DNA from: Formosa sediminum
Lineage (GTDB): Bacteria > Bacteroidota > Bacteroidia > Flavobacteriales > Flavobacteriaceae
Reading direction: 5' to 3'
Assembly: GCF_007197735.1 (NCBI RefSeq)
Contig: NZ_CP041637.1
Location: 2,637,001 to 2,701,000, forward strand
DNA: 64,000 nucleotides
Below are positions 34,568 through 43,917 of the stretch, piece after piece. A model generated the notes under the pieces. That model was not told where the DNA came from. It saw only the letters and a list, made by a program, of their open reading frames with translations, and did no database searches. The stretch's first letter is position 1, and each line of letters starts with the position of its first letter. A program made the position numbers and the translations under genes.

Positions 34568-36604
34568 TTATTTTTCTATTTTAAACGTTTTACGTTCTAA
34601 TCCAACACCTTTTATTGTTAACGATTTCCAGTGTTTAGGAAGTATTGGGTTTTTCTGAATAATGCCTTGATCTGTAAATTCTAAACCTCCAAAACCAAAA
34701 ATTATACTTTGTAACAATCCCCCAGCACCAGTAGCAAAGTAAGATCTATTAGATGTAGTTGTTTCTGATAATGCTCCAAAAGGAGGTCGCATATTTGGTA
34801 TGTAACTGTCTTTAAATAATCTATAAGCATTATCAACATCACCTAGTCTAGCATATATAATTGAAAAAATAGACTTTCCCATAGCAGGACCATTTTTTGA
34901 TAATTTTGGTTCGTAATAAATTAAATCTTTTAATACATTTTCTTTATCTCTAACAATATTTAAAGGGTAGGAAAGTAGATTAGCATCTGCTTGTTTAATT
35001 ATTTCACCTTTATATTTTTCATGTTCTTTAGTCGTACCATCTGTAAGTTTCAAGATTTTTATATGCTCAGAGACTAATTTCCATTTAGGGTTAGGTGTTA
35101 TACCAATCTCAAGGGCTGCTTTAGTAGCGTATTCTAAAGCTGTGATAGCAGCACCATTAGTAAAAGCATTATCATTTACATTTGGTGCATATTCATTAGC
35201 GCCAACAACATTGTTTATAGAATAACTCCCATCATTATTTGCTTTAACTCGGCTAATCCAAAAATCTGCAATTTCTTTAAGTACTGGAAATCCTTTATCG
35301 GTTAGCCATTTTTTATCTTTAGTCACGCGATAATAATTCCAGAAAGCAATACCTATATCTGCTGTAATGTGATGCTCAAAAGGTCCAGTAAGTGCAAATG
35401 GAGGTGTAGCTTCTTCGCCTGTGTCATCACTTTCCCAAGGAAACATTGCACCTTTATAGCCATAGTTTATAGCTCTTTCTTTAGCTGCTTGTAAGCGATC
35501 AAATCTATAATTAACTAATGAACGTGCAATGTCTTGATTTAGCATAAGAAGCGGAGGAAACATCCAAAGTTCTGTATCCCAAAAAATATGTCCATTATAA
35601 GGAACTTGTAATGAAAGTCCCATGGGAGCAATACTTAAATCAGAATCTCCACGGCTAAAAGCGTACAAATGATATAATGCCAAGCGTGCATCTAGTTGAG
35701 ACTGTAAATCTCCTTCAATTATGATATCTCCTTGCCATAACTCATGCCATAGCGATTTATGCTGATCTAAAAGAACATCTTTAGGTGTTAGTAAATTATA
35801 AATTACCATTCTCTCTGATTCTGATTTGGGATCAGAAAAATTTTTACTTGTACATTCTGCACCTGTCCATGAAAAATTTAAGCTTTCATTTTTACTTATG
35901 GTCGTATTAAAAGATAAAGTGTTTTCATAATCTGATACAACATTATGGGTTAATTTAGGACGTAAGTTCTCATTTGTAGAATTTATATGATGCCAAATAA
36001 AAGTCCCGGAAGTACTTACATAATGCTTGTTGTGAGGGCTCATTGCTTTATTTTGCAATACTGGCATTGTAATGTCATTATCCTTTATAATTTCAAAAGT
36101 ATTTTCGGGAGTTTTAAATGTATTGGGTGTTAATATTTTACCGGTGACTTTTATATTGATATTTGATTTTGCTTGCACATTAAAATCTATATATGCCGAG
36201 TATTGCAAATTACGAAGTGCATACATTGTATAACTAATTTTAGCTTTGTTATTGTACTCAAAACTAGTAGTAAGCGCTGCATTTTTCATATCTAGGGTTT
36301 GCGACCAATTGGTTATATTTTTTTCAGATACTTTTTCATCATCAATGTACATCTCTAGATTTCCAAAATTCATGCCATGAAGAATTTGACTTACTTTATG
36401 TTTTGGATCTATATCATACACGTTATTTAATACAATATGTTTAATTTCAAAAGGTTTTGGAGAAGATAATAAACCAATTCTACCGTTAGCTATAGATATT
36501 CCTGTATAATCAGAATTTTCTGTAGCAGTTATATGCCATCCATCGTTTTGGGCACTGCCGTAAAAGACAAAGAAAAGGAGTATAAATTTGAGTAATTTTT
36601 TCAT
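34568..36604 (-). CDS. GH65 family glycoside hydrolase, secreted
   Basis: This 678-residue exported protein has a signal peptide (1-18, FVFYGSAQN). Domains in order are an N-terminal beta-sandwich (about 20-270), a short linker, and an (alpha/alpha)6 barrel with HIFWDTELWMFPPLL (about 340-354) and VVGANEYAPNVNDNAFTN, where the glutamate (about 468) is the general acid. The C-terminal AMGKSIFSIIYARLGD and a final small sheet fit GH65. The export signal and lack of an obvious phosphorylase Ser/His pair suggest a hydrolase and not a phosphorylase. A GH65 kojibiose hydrolase is known from Flavobacterium johnsoniae, so alpha-1,2-glucoside or trehalose cleavage is plausible. It is coupled functionally to the downstream GH13 gene (152-base gap). 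Confidence 0.85.
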   Translation of the reverse strand: MKKLLKFILLFFVFYGSAQNDGWHITATENSDYTGISIANGRIGLLSSPKPFEIKHIVLNNVYDIDPKHKVSQILHGMNFGNLEMYIDDEKVSEKNITNWSQTLDMKNAALTTSFEYNNKAKISYTMYALRNLQYSAYIDFNVQAKSNINIKVTGKILTPNTFKTPENTFEIIKDNDITMPVLQNKAMSPHNKHYVSTSGTFIWHHINSTNENLRPKLTHNVVSDYENTLSFNTTISKNESLNFSWTGAECTSKNFSDPKSESERMVIYNLLTPKDVLLDQHKSLWHELWQGDIIIEGDLQSQLDARLALYHLYAFSRGDSDLSIAPMGLSLQVPYNGHIFWDTELWMFPPLLMLNQDIARSLVNYRFDRLQAAKERAINYGYKGAMFPWESDDTGEEATPPFALTGPFEHHITADIGIAFWNYYRVTKDKKWLTDKGFPVLKEIADFWISRVKANNDGSYSINNVVGANEYAPNVNDNAFTNGAAITALEYATKAALEIGITPNPKWKLVSEHIKILKLTDGTTKEHEKYKGEIIKQADANLLSYPLNIVRDKENVLKDLIYYEPKLSKNGPAMGKSIFSIIYARLGDVDNAYRLFKDSYIPNMRPPFGALSETTTSNRSYFATGAGGLLQSIIFGFGGLEFTDQGIIQKNPILPKHWKSLTIKGVGLERKTFKIEK

Positions 36605-36836
36605 GTAATAGGTGTTGTTTAATTATTAAATTTTAAAGCTTTTAGTTGTTAATTTTGAATTGATATGATCTAAATTGAATTATAAATGTAGTATTAGTAA
36701 TATATTTATCTATAATTAATCATTATTTTAACATTAGATAATATAAGGTCTTACTTGTATTGTTATATGTAATGTGCTCAATTATAGATTGCTAATGAGA
36801 ATTATGAGTTTTAATTTAATTGCACGAGTGTTCTGA

Positions 36837-36872
36837 ATAAAAAAAGGGCTTATTCAAATTAAGAATAAGCCC
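36837..36872 (-). terminator. intrinsic terminator within the 36605-36901 gap
   Basis: GGGCTTATTC (36846-36855) pairs with GAATAAGCCC (36863-36872). The minus-strand transcript ends in Ts (plus A-run 36838-36845), terminating the 36902-37837 gene. The rest of the gap (36605-36836) is AT-rich and should hold the GH65 promoter; nothing else is visible. Confidence 0.85.
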
Positions 36873-36901
36873 CAAGAGTTACTGTTTATAGATTAAGACA
36901 C

Positions 36902-37837
36902 TTAATGAACTAATTTTAATTCATCTCGTTTTGCTTCATCTGCAATACTTTTTTGATTCCAATACGGTTCTAATAAACTAGATTTTAATGTGGCAGTGGT
37001 TATTAAGCCATCGCCATCATCTTCTGTCCATTTCATAATTTTATAGGGAAATTTATTCTCGACATCAAGGGTTATTGTTCTGTCTAATTCTGCATAACGT
37101 ATTGTATATTGTATGGTGTCCTCGGTTAATGTTTTACTAATATTAGCTTTGGCAGCAGCCATATTTTTGTGTGAAAAACGGCTATGAATTGTAGACGGAA
37201 TTAATGTTATATCTCCAGTAGCTAATGTTCCATTTTGTATACGAATTCGTGTCATTAAATCTTCTTCAAGCAATGCCACGTCAATATCTTGAGTCTCATC
37301 TCCTTCAGATTCAAAATAAGAGAAGTGTTTAAAATTATAAGTCGCTCCGTTTAAATTTAATTGCGTAAATGTTTGTCCGCACCATTCCTGAATACTTGTT
37401 GTAGATTTTAATGTGTAAGGATGTGCTTTATAGTCGATTGGAGTAAAAGTTGACGTCAGAATTGAGTAATCGTATATTCCGGTTGTAAATTTACGGACTT
37501 GGTTTAGTTTCATTACTGTAATCTTATCGTCGCCTGCATCATTTGGGCGGTCTAATTTTACGTGTTTGCTTAACGAAAAAGGCTCTGTAACAAATATTAA
37601 TACGATTTCTCCTTCACGAATTTTTCCATATTTAGACTGTTTTAATTCGTAGCTACTTAACTCAGCTTTCCCACCATACCAATACGATTTAAAATCTGTT
37701 GGTTTTGGAGTTTCATTAGCAGGTTTAGCTTGTGATGTTGTTGTGGTAACACGCTCTACAGGTGTTTGTTGCTCTTGTTTAGACTGACAAGAAATTATAA
37801 TAAAGAGACTGAAGACTAGGCATATAAATGTTTTCAT
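36902..37837 (-). CDS. Conserved lipoprotein (often mislabelled 'septum formation inhibitor Maf')
   Basis: This 311-residue lipoprotein has a signal ending LFIIISCQSK, with cysteine 17 as lipidation site. A proline/threonine-rich linker (about 22-47) precedes a beta-rich domain beginning SYWYGGKAELSSYELKQ and including TSTFTPIDY, SIQEWCGQTFTQLNL and SYFESEGDE. This domain is conserved in Bacteroidetes and is often annotated as Maf, but it has none of the Maf pyrophosphatase motifs. Function is unknown; a beta-barrel periplasmic domain facing the outer membrane is the best description. Confidence 0.7.
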   Translation of the reverse strand: MKTFICLVFSLFIIISCQSKQEQQTPVERVTTTTSQAKPANETPKPTDFKSYWYGGKAELSSYELKQSKYGKIREGEIVLIFVTEPFSLSKHVKLDRPNDAGDDKITVMKLNQVRKFTTGIYDYSILTSTFTPIDYKAHPYTLKSTTSIQEWCGQTFTQLNLNGATYNFKHFSYFESEGDETQDIDVALLEEDLMTRIRIQNGTLATGDITLIPSTIHSRFSHKNMAAAKANISKTLTEDTIQYTIRYAELDRTITLDVENKFPYKIMKWTEDDGDGLITTATLKSSLLEPYWNQKSIADEAKRDELKLVH

Positions 37838-37992
37838 AAGATAAAGGTTTTAAATATTTAAACTAGTACGTGCTTTGCTTACTAGTTATAAATGTAGACG
37901 TAATTTTAAAACGGTTATTACAAAAATAAGTATATGTTATAACGTAATAGGCTTTAATATAGGTTTTTATCGCTATATTTTTTTAAATTATA

Positions 37993-38466
37993 TTAGCCTT
38001 TTTTATAACGGGATGTTTCTTTAGCTATAAAAAAATCGATTTCAGATTGCTGTAATTTAGCTTTTGGTATATTTATAGCAAAGGGACGAGCTTCATTAAG
38101 TATAAGCCAAATGCTGTCTTTTTTAAGATCTATTTGCTTTACCCAATTCCAGTTTTTTGTTTCTACGAGATCTTTATTTGTATATTTTATTATAATCTCT
38201 TCTTGAGTAAATGTTACTAAAGCATCAAAATGAAACTGTTTCTGCATCGTTTTAGCACTATAAAATTGTAAGGGCCATAGTATAAGCATAACGATTAGAA
38301 AATATATTGCGGCAGATACTACTGGGTGCGTGCCATACATAGGTAAAATAATACCCATAATGCCTGTTAAAATTATATATCTCCAAACAGATTTTTTTAA
38401 AAAGAAATAAATTTTGGCTCTTATAATAGTATTAAAATCTAAGACTAATCTGTGTTCACTCCTCAT
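37993..38466 (-). CDS. YcxB-like membrane protein
   Basis: This 157-residue protein has two hydrophobic spans (about 27-45 and 51-70) followed by a small soluble domain with VTFTQEEIIIKYTNKDLVET and WVKQIDLKKDSIWLIL. This is the layout of YcxB-like proteins, in which a membrane hairpin precedes a PH-like beta domain. It lies between two lipoprotein genes on the same strand with gaps of over 120 bases, so it is probably transcribed alone. Function unknown. Confidence 0.6.
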   Translation of the reverse strand: MRSEHRLVLDFNTIIRAKIYFFLKKSVWRYIILTGIMGIILPMYGTHPVVSAAIYFLIVMLILWPLQFYSAKTMQKQFHFDALVTFTQEEIIIKYTNKDLVETKNWNWVKQIDLKKDSIWLILNEARPFAINIPKAKLQQSEIDFFIAKETSRYKKG

Positions 38467-38591
38467 AATTTTTTATAAAATTGAACGGGTTACAATTTTG
38501 TATAAGATACTTTAGAAATTTGATGTTTAATTGTTTTGATATACATCAAGAGAAAAGTATAGATGTTTCTAGCTCTAATAGCAGTAACATC

Positions 38592-39791
38592 TTAATATGT
38601 ATCAAAGCTATTAATAATATCTTTTAGCTTTAATTTAAGATCTTCTCCAGTATCAAATATCATTTGCTCATTACTTGGAAAAGCCATGGGTCTATTTCGT
38701 AGCAGTTCAAGCTCTGCTTTGGTAAGTGCTCGCTCGTCTTTTTGATCGTATCTATTTTTTCTATAGTATTCTGCGTAAATGTTTTCAAAAATAAAACCAC
38801 TATCTATGGGGAAATTTTCAATAATTTGTTTTGTTTTTAAATCGGTGTATACCACATTTGCTAAAATGTGAGCCTCTTTACTTTGTACAGTTTCTATATA
38901 CCTGTAATTAATATCTATAATTTTATCTTCTTTAATAAAATTTCCTAGACTATCTTTTACAGGGTTACCTTTTCGGTCTGTTTTATACGTTGTACCATCT
39001 ATAATTTTTCGTTCTCTAAAAATTTCACGCTGATTGATACGTTCTGGAGAAACATTAATTTGTTTTAAATTAAGTTGCATCGCATAATCGTAATTTACAT
39101 TTTGCACTTTTTGTGCATGATATACGCTCCATTGTTTATCTAATCCATAGGTGTCAAAATTTAATAAATCCTGTTGTAATCGAGATGGTATAATTTGGCG
39201 GGTTTGATTGTTTATTGTAACTAATATAAAATCTATACCACGTCGCTCTGCATCGTTAATAAGCTGATATGTGTTTTTGTAATTAGGTGAAATTTCGTTT
39301 AAATACACCAAATTATCGTAGGCCATACGAATGTCTGATTTATTTTTAGAAGCGAGTAATTTCACACTACTAGTATATATGTAACTAGAGAGATTATTTT
39401 TTGCAGCAAGTGTTAATGCATTATAATCTTTAAAGTTAAAAGCGACGTTTTTCCCATTAATTTGTAAAGGTAATAGCGGTCTAATGGCTTCTTGTCTAGA
39501 ATTTAAAGTGGTATATAAATCAAAAATTTCTTGAAAATGTACAGGATTACCATCCATTTTTAAATAGTTAATCCGATTTAAATCTCTTGCTTCTCCTTTA
39601 GTAAAAGCATCTTCAAGCATTACAATAAATTCTTGTTTACTCTTTTTGTCTTTATTGTTTTTAAGCTTATCTACCGCTGTAGTAATAGCATAATCGTAAT
39701 CTCCTGAATACACTGCTTTTTCAACTTGTTTTGCAGTATTACACGCCAGAAAATTATACGCTAAACATAATATAAGTAAAGTTTTTTTCAT
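38592..39791 (-). CDS. Lipoprotein of unknown function
   Basis: This 399-residue protein has a lipoprotein signal ending AYNFLACNTAK, then an alpha-helical region (about 20-190) of TPR-like character (VYSGDYDYAITTAVDKLKNN). A more beta-rich C-terminal half contains repeated R/E-rich segments (EIFRERKIIDGTTYKTDRKG). I recognise no named family, though similar proteins occur widely in Flavobacteriaceae. An envelope scaffold role is possible, but I do not assign it. Confidence 0.6.
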   Translation of the reverse strand: MKKTLLILCLAYNFLACNTAKQVEKAVYSGDYDYAITTAVDKLKNNKDKKSKQEFIVMLEDAFTKGEARDLNRINYLKMDGNPVHFQEIFDLYTTLNSRQEAIRPLLPLQINGKNVAFNFKDYNALTLAAKNNLSSYIYTSSVKLLASKNKSDIRMAYDNLVYLNEISPNYKNTYQLINDAERRGIDFILVTINNQTRQIIPSRLQQDLLNFDTYGLDKQWSVYHAQKVQNVNYDYAMQLNLKQINVSPERINQREIFRERKIIDGTTYKTDRKGNPVKDSLGNFIKEDKIIDINYRYIETVQSKEAHILANVVYTDLKTKQIIENFPIDSGFIFENIYAEYYRKNRYDQKDERALTKAELELLRNRPMAFPSNEQMIFDTGEDLKLKLKDIINSFDTY

Positions 39792-39928
39792 AGTCTTAGA
39801 AATGTAATGATATCAATTACATGTCAATAGTAACGCCAAAAAAACAATTTTTTAATTAATTGGAATAGTGTTTTTTCTTGATATGTTTTATTTAAGGTGT
39901 AGTTAGTTGTAAATTAGGTTTTTACTTT

Positions 39929-40948
39929 TTATGGTGTGATGAAGGTTTCGTCGCTTAAAGTATTTAAAAATGAAATTAAATTGTTTTTTTCTGTTTCTGT
40001 AAGCGGAATGCGATTATTGTTTGCTTTTAAAATAGGGTCTAAGTTGTCGGCATCTAAAACACCTGCATCTAAATAATCTAATACTTCCTTAAGTGTTTTA
40101 AACTGACCGAAACTTCCATAAGGCGCAGTGTAAGCAATGTTACGTAAAGAGGGAACACGAAAACTCATATAATCGTCTGTTTGTAAAGTTACTCGAGCAC
40201 GACCACCTTCTTCAGAATCTGGATTTAGAGGAAAACCAATGTTTCTAAAACTTTGATCTGTAAATAATTCTGTACTATGGCAACTTATACATTTGTCTTG
40301 AAATACGGCATAGCCTGCAGCTTCATCTGCTGTAAATGTTTCACCTTCATTGCGTTTTATCTTATCATATTTACTATTTGCAGAGATTAAGGTATACTCG
40401 TATTGAGCAATACTATTGTAAATATTATCGGCAGTAATACCTTCACCATTAAACGCTTTGTTAAACAGTTCTTCATAAGTGCCATCGGCTTCGAGTTTGG
40501 CTATAACTTCTAAAATAGACGAGTCCATTTCTTCATAAGTTATAATTGGTACTAGCGGTTGTTTTTCTAATTGAAGTTTACTTCCATCCCAATTGTAAAA
40601 ATTCATAAAAGCCATATTTTGTATAGGTGGAGGATTACGAAGTCCAATTCTACTTTCAATACCTATTGCTTTCTCGTTATGATCTGCAAAAGCATGTTCT
40701 TGCATATGGCAGTTTGCACAAGATATAGTATTATCTGTACTAAGCTTTTTTTCATGAAATAGTTTTTCTCCCAATGCTACACCATAGGTTGTTGGGACAT
40801 TGGTGTAAACTGCGCTGTTAAATTCGGGGAACCCAAATGGAATATTAAGAGTAATTTCTGGATTTATATAAGAAACAGGTTCAGATTGGTCCTCACTACA
40901 TCCAGATAAGATTAAGAGTAAAGCAATATTTCTTATAATGAGTTTCAT
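39929..40948 (-). CDS. MbnH/MauG-like diheme cytochrome c peroxidase, lipoprotein
   Basis: This 339-residue lipoprotein (lipobox LILSGC, cysteine 17) has two covalent haem sites, CANCH (77-81) and CISCH (220-224). A conserved NMAFMNFYNWDG segment (about 111-122) and the distal loop TAPYGSFGQFKTL complete the bacterial diheme peroxidase/MauG layout at the usual length. The next gene upstream encodes an MbnP protein. In methanotrophs the MauG-like enzyme MbnH oxidises a tryptophan of MbnP to kynurenine, so this gene is best read as the MbnH counterpart. A terminator hairpin lies between the two genes and would lower expression of this one relative to MbnP. Confidence 0.85.
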   Translation of the reverse strand: MKLIIRNIALLLILSGCSEDQSEPVSYINPEITLNIPFGFPEFNSAVYTNVPTTYGVALGEKLFHEKKLSTDNTISCANCHMQEHAFADHNEKAIGIESRIGLRNPPPIQNMAFMNFYNWDGSKLQLEKQPLVPIITYEEMDSSILEVIAKLEADGTYEELFNKAFNGEGITADNIYNSIAQYEYTLISANSKYDKIKRNEGETFTADEAAGYAVFQDKCISCHSTELFTDQSFRNIGFPLNPDSEEGGRARVTLQTDDYMSFRVPSLRNIAYTAPYGSFGQFKTLKEVLDYLDAGVLDADNLDPILKANNNRIPLTETEKNNLISFLNTLSDETFITP

Positions 40949-40970
40949 GTTTATAAAGGCGTATGAGTAT

Positions 40971-41010
40971 AAAAAAAGAGTCGGTTAGAGGTTTGTACTT
41001 AACCGACTCC
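40971..41010 (-). terminator. internal terminator between MbnP and MbnH-like genes
   Basis: GAGTCGGTTA (40979-40988) pairs with TAACCGACTC (41001-41010). The minus-strand RNA then runs into a T-tract (plus-strand As 40972-40978). It sits in the 75-base space between the MbnP stop and the diheme gene start, so it should attenuate transcription of the latter. Confidence 0.8.
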
Positions 41011-41023
41011 GAATTATATGTTT

Positions 41024-41887
41024 TTAGTTTTCTACTTCAATAATAGAGAACATTCCTGTAAGGTCTGTACTACCATTACCGCCAATATTATCTACAAATT
41101 TTTCCATTTCTGTAGCTGTATGTGCGCTTGGTGTAGCATTATTTGTAATATCGTCTGTAGTTACTAGTGTAATGGTATAACTGTTACCGCTTAATAAATA
41201 ATCAAAATCAGCTTCAATTTTAATTGTTGGTCCGTTACTTCCAACAATAGCTGTAGTTGGTAAGTCTAGTGTAATATCTCTATAAGCATCTACACCTTGT
41301 GTATAGCTACCTTCTTCACCTTCTACAGTGCTACCAGAATGGAACGATAGCTCTTTGTTATCGGCATCGTAAAAACCTTCAATTTTAGTAAAACGATATC
41401 CGGTTCCCCATTCCCAATGCATTTGAGTGTCGTTAGCTCCAGCAGTTGCATAAAATTCAGGGAAACTAACTTGGTCTAAAGTATTTAAATCAGATCTTAC
41501 ACCTAATCCAAACTTTATTTGGCTGTACTCATCTGTAGGAATATCACTTAATATATACTGTAATGTTTCTTCTTTAGATTGATCTATAACAGTTGCTCCA
41601 GTATCCAGATTGTTGGTGTTATATGGAATTTCTGTTCCATCTGTTTTAATTAAACGAATGTTACTAATAACATATTTTAATTCTTCAAAATGATGTTCTT
41701 GACCTGCGTCTGAAGTGTTCACAGTGGCTTCTGTAGAAGTCGCATCTCCTAACACTATTGTAGTTCCAGAAAATGTATTTGTAAATTCTAAAGTAACTTC
41801 GTTTGCCACAGGCATATCATCGTCACTACAAGAAACTAAAGCTAATAACGCTAAAGCAGATAGGGCATAAATTTTTAGATTTTTCAT
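41024..41887 (-). CDS. MbnP family copper-associated lipoprotein
   Basis: This 287-residue lipoprotein has the signal LALLALVSCSDDD (cysteine 20). The mature domain matches MbnP: VTLEFTNTFSGTTIVLGD, the histidine pair EHHFEELKYVISNIRLI (about 64-80), FGLGV at about 126-130, and the tryptophan-rich block MHWEWGTGYRFTKIEG (156-171). The partner MbnH-type enzyme is known to convert a tryptophan of MbnP to kynurenine, after which MbnP binds Cu(I). Here an MbnH-like gene lies just downstream and a copper-type TonB receptor just upstream (40-base gap). The exact tryptophan and copper ligands cannot be proved from sequence alone. Confidence 0.85.
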   Translation of the reverse strand: MKNLKIYALSALALLALVSCSDDDMPVANEVTLEFTNTFSGTTIVLGDATSTEATVNTSDAGQEHHFEELKYVISNIRLIKTDGTEIPYNTNNLDTGATVIDQSKEETLQYILSDIPTDEYSQIKFGLGVRSDLNTLDQVSFPEFYATAGANDTQMHWEWGTGYRFTKIEGFYDADNKELSFHSGSTVEGEEGSYTQGVDAYRDITLDLPTTAIVGSNGPTIKIEADFDYLLSGNSYTITLVTTDDITNNATPSAHTATEMEKFVDNIGGNGSTDLTGMFSIIEVEN

Positions 41888-41927
41888 TTTTTTGATTTAA
41901 TAGTTGATTGTAATTTTGAGTTGTTTT

Positions 41928-43913
41928 TTATAAATTAATTTTTAAAGATGTAAATATATTACGTCCCATTCTTGGAATGTTTCCCCAATCTGCATACGTA
42001 CTGTAGTAAGTATCAAATACATTTTCTGCACCAACTTGTAAGATTGTTTTATTGTTTTTAATGTAAAACGTATAATCAGCAGAGACATTCCAATTGGTGT
42101 AAGACGAGGTTTCGTCTTCACCATATTCTGGACTGTAATCTATTTGTTTTAAATCGCCATTAAGGGATGTTGAGATTCCGACTTTCTGATATGAAAAATG
42201 TAAAGCCGTTTGGTAACTTAGTGGACGAATAAATGGTAAATTGTTTTTGTTTTCGTCTAAACCTCTTGCATATGTTACTGTGCCTTTCCAATGCAAATTT
42301 TGTAAAATACTATAATCTGCACTTAACGAAAAATTGAATAATGTAGCATGATCTAAAGAGGTGTAGCCTTTTACACCAACCGATTGGTAGTTCATGGGGC
42401 TTCCTGAACTTAAAATGCGACCAATAATATAATTTTTGATATAGAAATAGTTTACTTTGGCTTGAATACTTCCTTTTGTATGGGAAAAACCAGCACTAGC
42501 ATTACCTTCATAAGAGATTTCATTTTCTAAATCGGGATCGCCAATATAATCGTATCTATCAAAACTATTGTATATGTAGTAGCCATACCCTTCGGAAACA
42601 GAAGGTGCTCTATGACCATAACCACCACCAACAGATGCATTAAATCCGTCAATATTTAATTGATAGCCTGCATACAGATTTGGTAAAAAGCGGGTCTTTT
42701 CTTGAGAAGCACCTGGATGAAAAATGCGATTAAATTCTATGTATTTAGAATAATTATAATTTACTCCTAAAGTACCGCCAAAATTTAAGGTACTGCGGTC
42801 TGAGATATCCCAAGCATTACTCGTAGATAATCCAGCATAACGTGTGGTAACCCATGGCCAACTGTAAGCAAACATGGTTGTTTCGCTATAATCTTGCGGG
42901 TACATTCGCATTTCTGCAATAGCTAAATTATCGTAGGCATTTAATTGTATTTCTGAAGCGTAATTGTTATGTTTTATATTAATTTTAGACACCAAACCAT
43001 ATGTGGTACTCCAACCAGGCATATCCATATGCACCAAGTTTTCTGGGCGGGTAGTATCGTCCATATAATGTTCTATAGTATTAAAGTAGACTTTTGTATC
43101 CCAGACTTTAATGAGTTTGTTTTCAAAAAATTGCTTGTAAGCTACAGATGTAATTAATGCTCTAGATAGTGATAAATCCATTGGTAACGCAGGATACCCT
43201 ACATCTTCAGCCTTATCAAAAATGGCATCTACTCGTACAGATGATAAATCGCTTGTTTTATAGGCTATGCCTAAAGACGTATTGAATTTTGTAAACTGAG
43301 AATGTAAGACTTCATTACCATTTCCATCGGTATAATTTCCAGCATCTCTAAACGATATGCTTCCATCTGCAACCAGTTTATTACTCGTAAATGCTACATT
43401 TCCTAGGTTAAAAAACTGATTGTTATTAAATTCATAACCAGCTTGATACGCTCCGCTCCAGTTTTTATCAGGTGTAAATGCAGAACTTTTTCGTTTTAAA
43501 TCAATACTTCCTGCTACAGTTGCGCCATGTAAACTGCCTTCTTGTCCAGATTTAATATCAATTTCAGATAGATTATTACTTTCTATATAAGATGTTACTG
43601 GATCCATTTTATCTGTACAAGCACCAAACACATGCATACCATCTATAGTAACTGTAGAGCGTTCTGTACTCATGTTATTTAATAAGGGTTCCCATGCATA
43701 AGCACCACGTTTTATAAAACTAATGTTGTCAGACGAGGCTAAGAATTCATCTACAGTAACAGCCATTTTCATAGCGGTTTCTATTTTGTTTTTCTTTGCA
43801 GCAATTACCAGAACTTCATCTAAAACCACATCTGAACTGTCCCTAACAATGGGGGTGTTTTGTGCATTAGCTATACTTCCTAATATTAGTAAAATTAATG
43901 TAAGTTGTTTCAT
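41928..43913 (-). CDS. TonB-dependent receptor with OprC-type copper-binding residues
   Basis: This 661-residue outer-membrane receptor has a signal peptide (1-18), a plug domain (about 30-145) and a 22-strand barrel ending NIFTSLKINL with a terminal L. The plug contains FGACTDKMDPVTSYIE (96-111), in which C99 and M103 form CxxxM. The barrel contains IEHYMDDTTRP, in which H282 and M284 form HxM. In the structurally characterised copper importer OprC of Pseudomonas aeruginosa, CxxxM and HxM ligands 180 residues apart bind copper; the spacing here is 183. I therefore call it a copper importer of the OprC/NosA type. It is 4 bases downstream of the YtkA-like lipoprotein gene and upstream of MbnP. 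No SusD partner is present. Confidence 0.85.
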   Translation of the reverse strand: MKQLTLILLILGSIANAQNTPIVRDSSDVVLDEVLVIAAKKNKIETAMKMAVTVDEFLASSDNISFIKRGAYAWEPLLNNMSTERSTVTIDGMHVFGACTDKMDPVTSYIESNNLSEIDIKSGQEGSLHGATVAGSIDLKRKSSAFTPDKNWSGAYQAGYEFNNNQFFNLGNVAFTSNKLVADGSISFRDAGNYTDGNGNEVLHSQFTKFNTSLGIAYKTSDLSSVRVDAIFDKAEDVGYPALPMDLSLSRALITSVAYKQFFENKLIKVWDTKVYFNTIEHYMDDTTRPENLVHMDMPGWSTTYGLVSKINIKHNNYASEIQLNAYDNLAIAEMRMYPQDYSETTMFAYSWPWVTTRYAGLSTSNAWDISDRSTLNFGGTLGVNYNYSKYIEFNRIFHPGASQEKTRFLPNLYAGYQLNIDGFNASVGGGYGHRAPSVSEGYGYYIYNSFDRYDYIGDPDLENEISYEGNASAGFSHTKGSIQAKVNYFYIKNYIIGRILSSGSPMNYQSVGVKGYTSLDHATLFNFSLSADYSILQNLHWKGTVTYARGLDENKNNLPFIRPLSYQTALHFSYQKVGISTSLNGDLKQIDYSPEYGEDETSSYTNWNVSADYTFYIKNNKTILQVGAENVFDTYYSTYADWGNIPRMGRNIFTSLKINL

Positions 43914-43917
43914 TGCT

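Noticed and set aside
36902-37837. Annotation as septum formation inhibitor Maf
   Set aside because: The sequence is a lipoprotein with a beta-rich domain and has none of the Maf nucleotide pyrophosphatase motifs.
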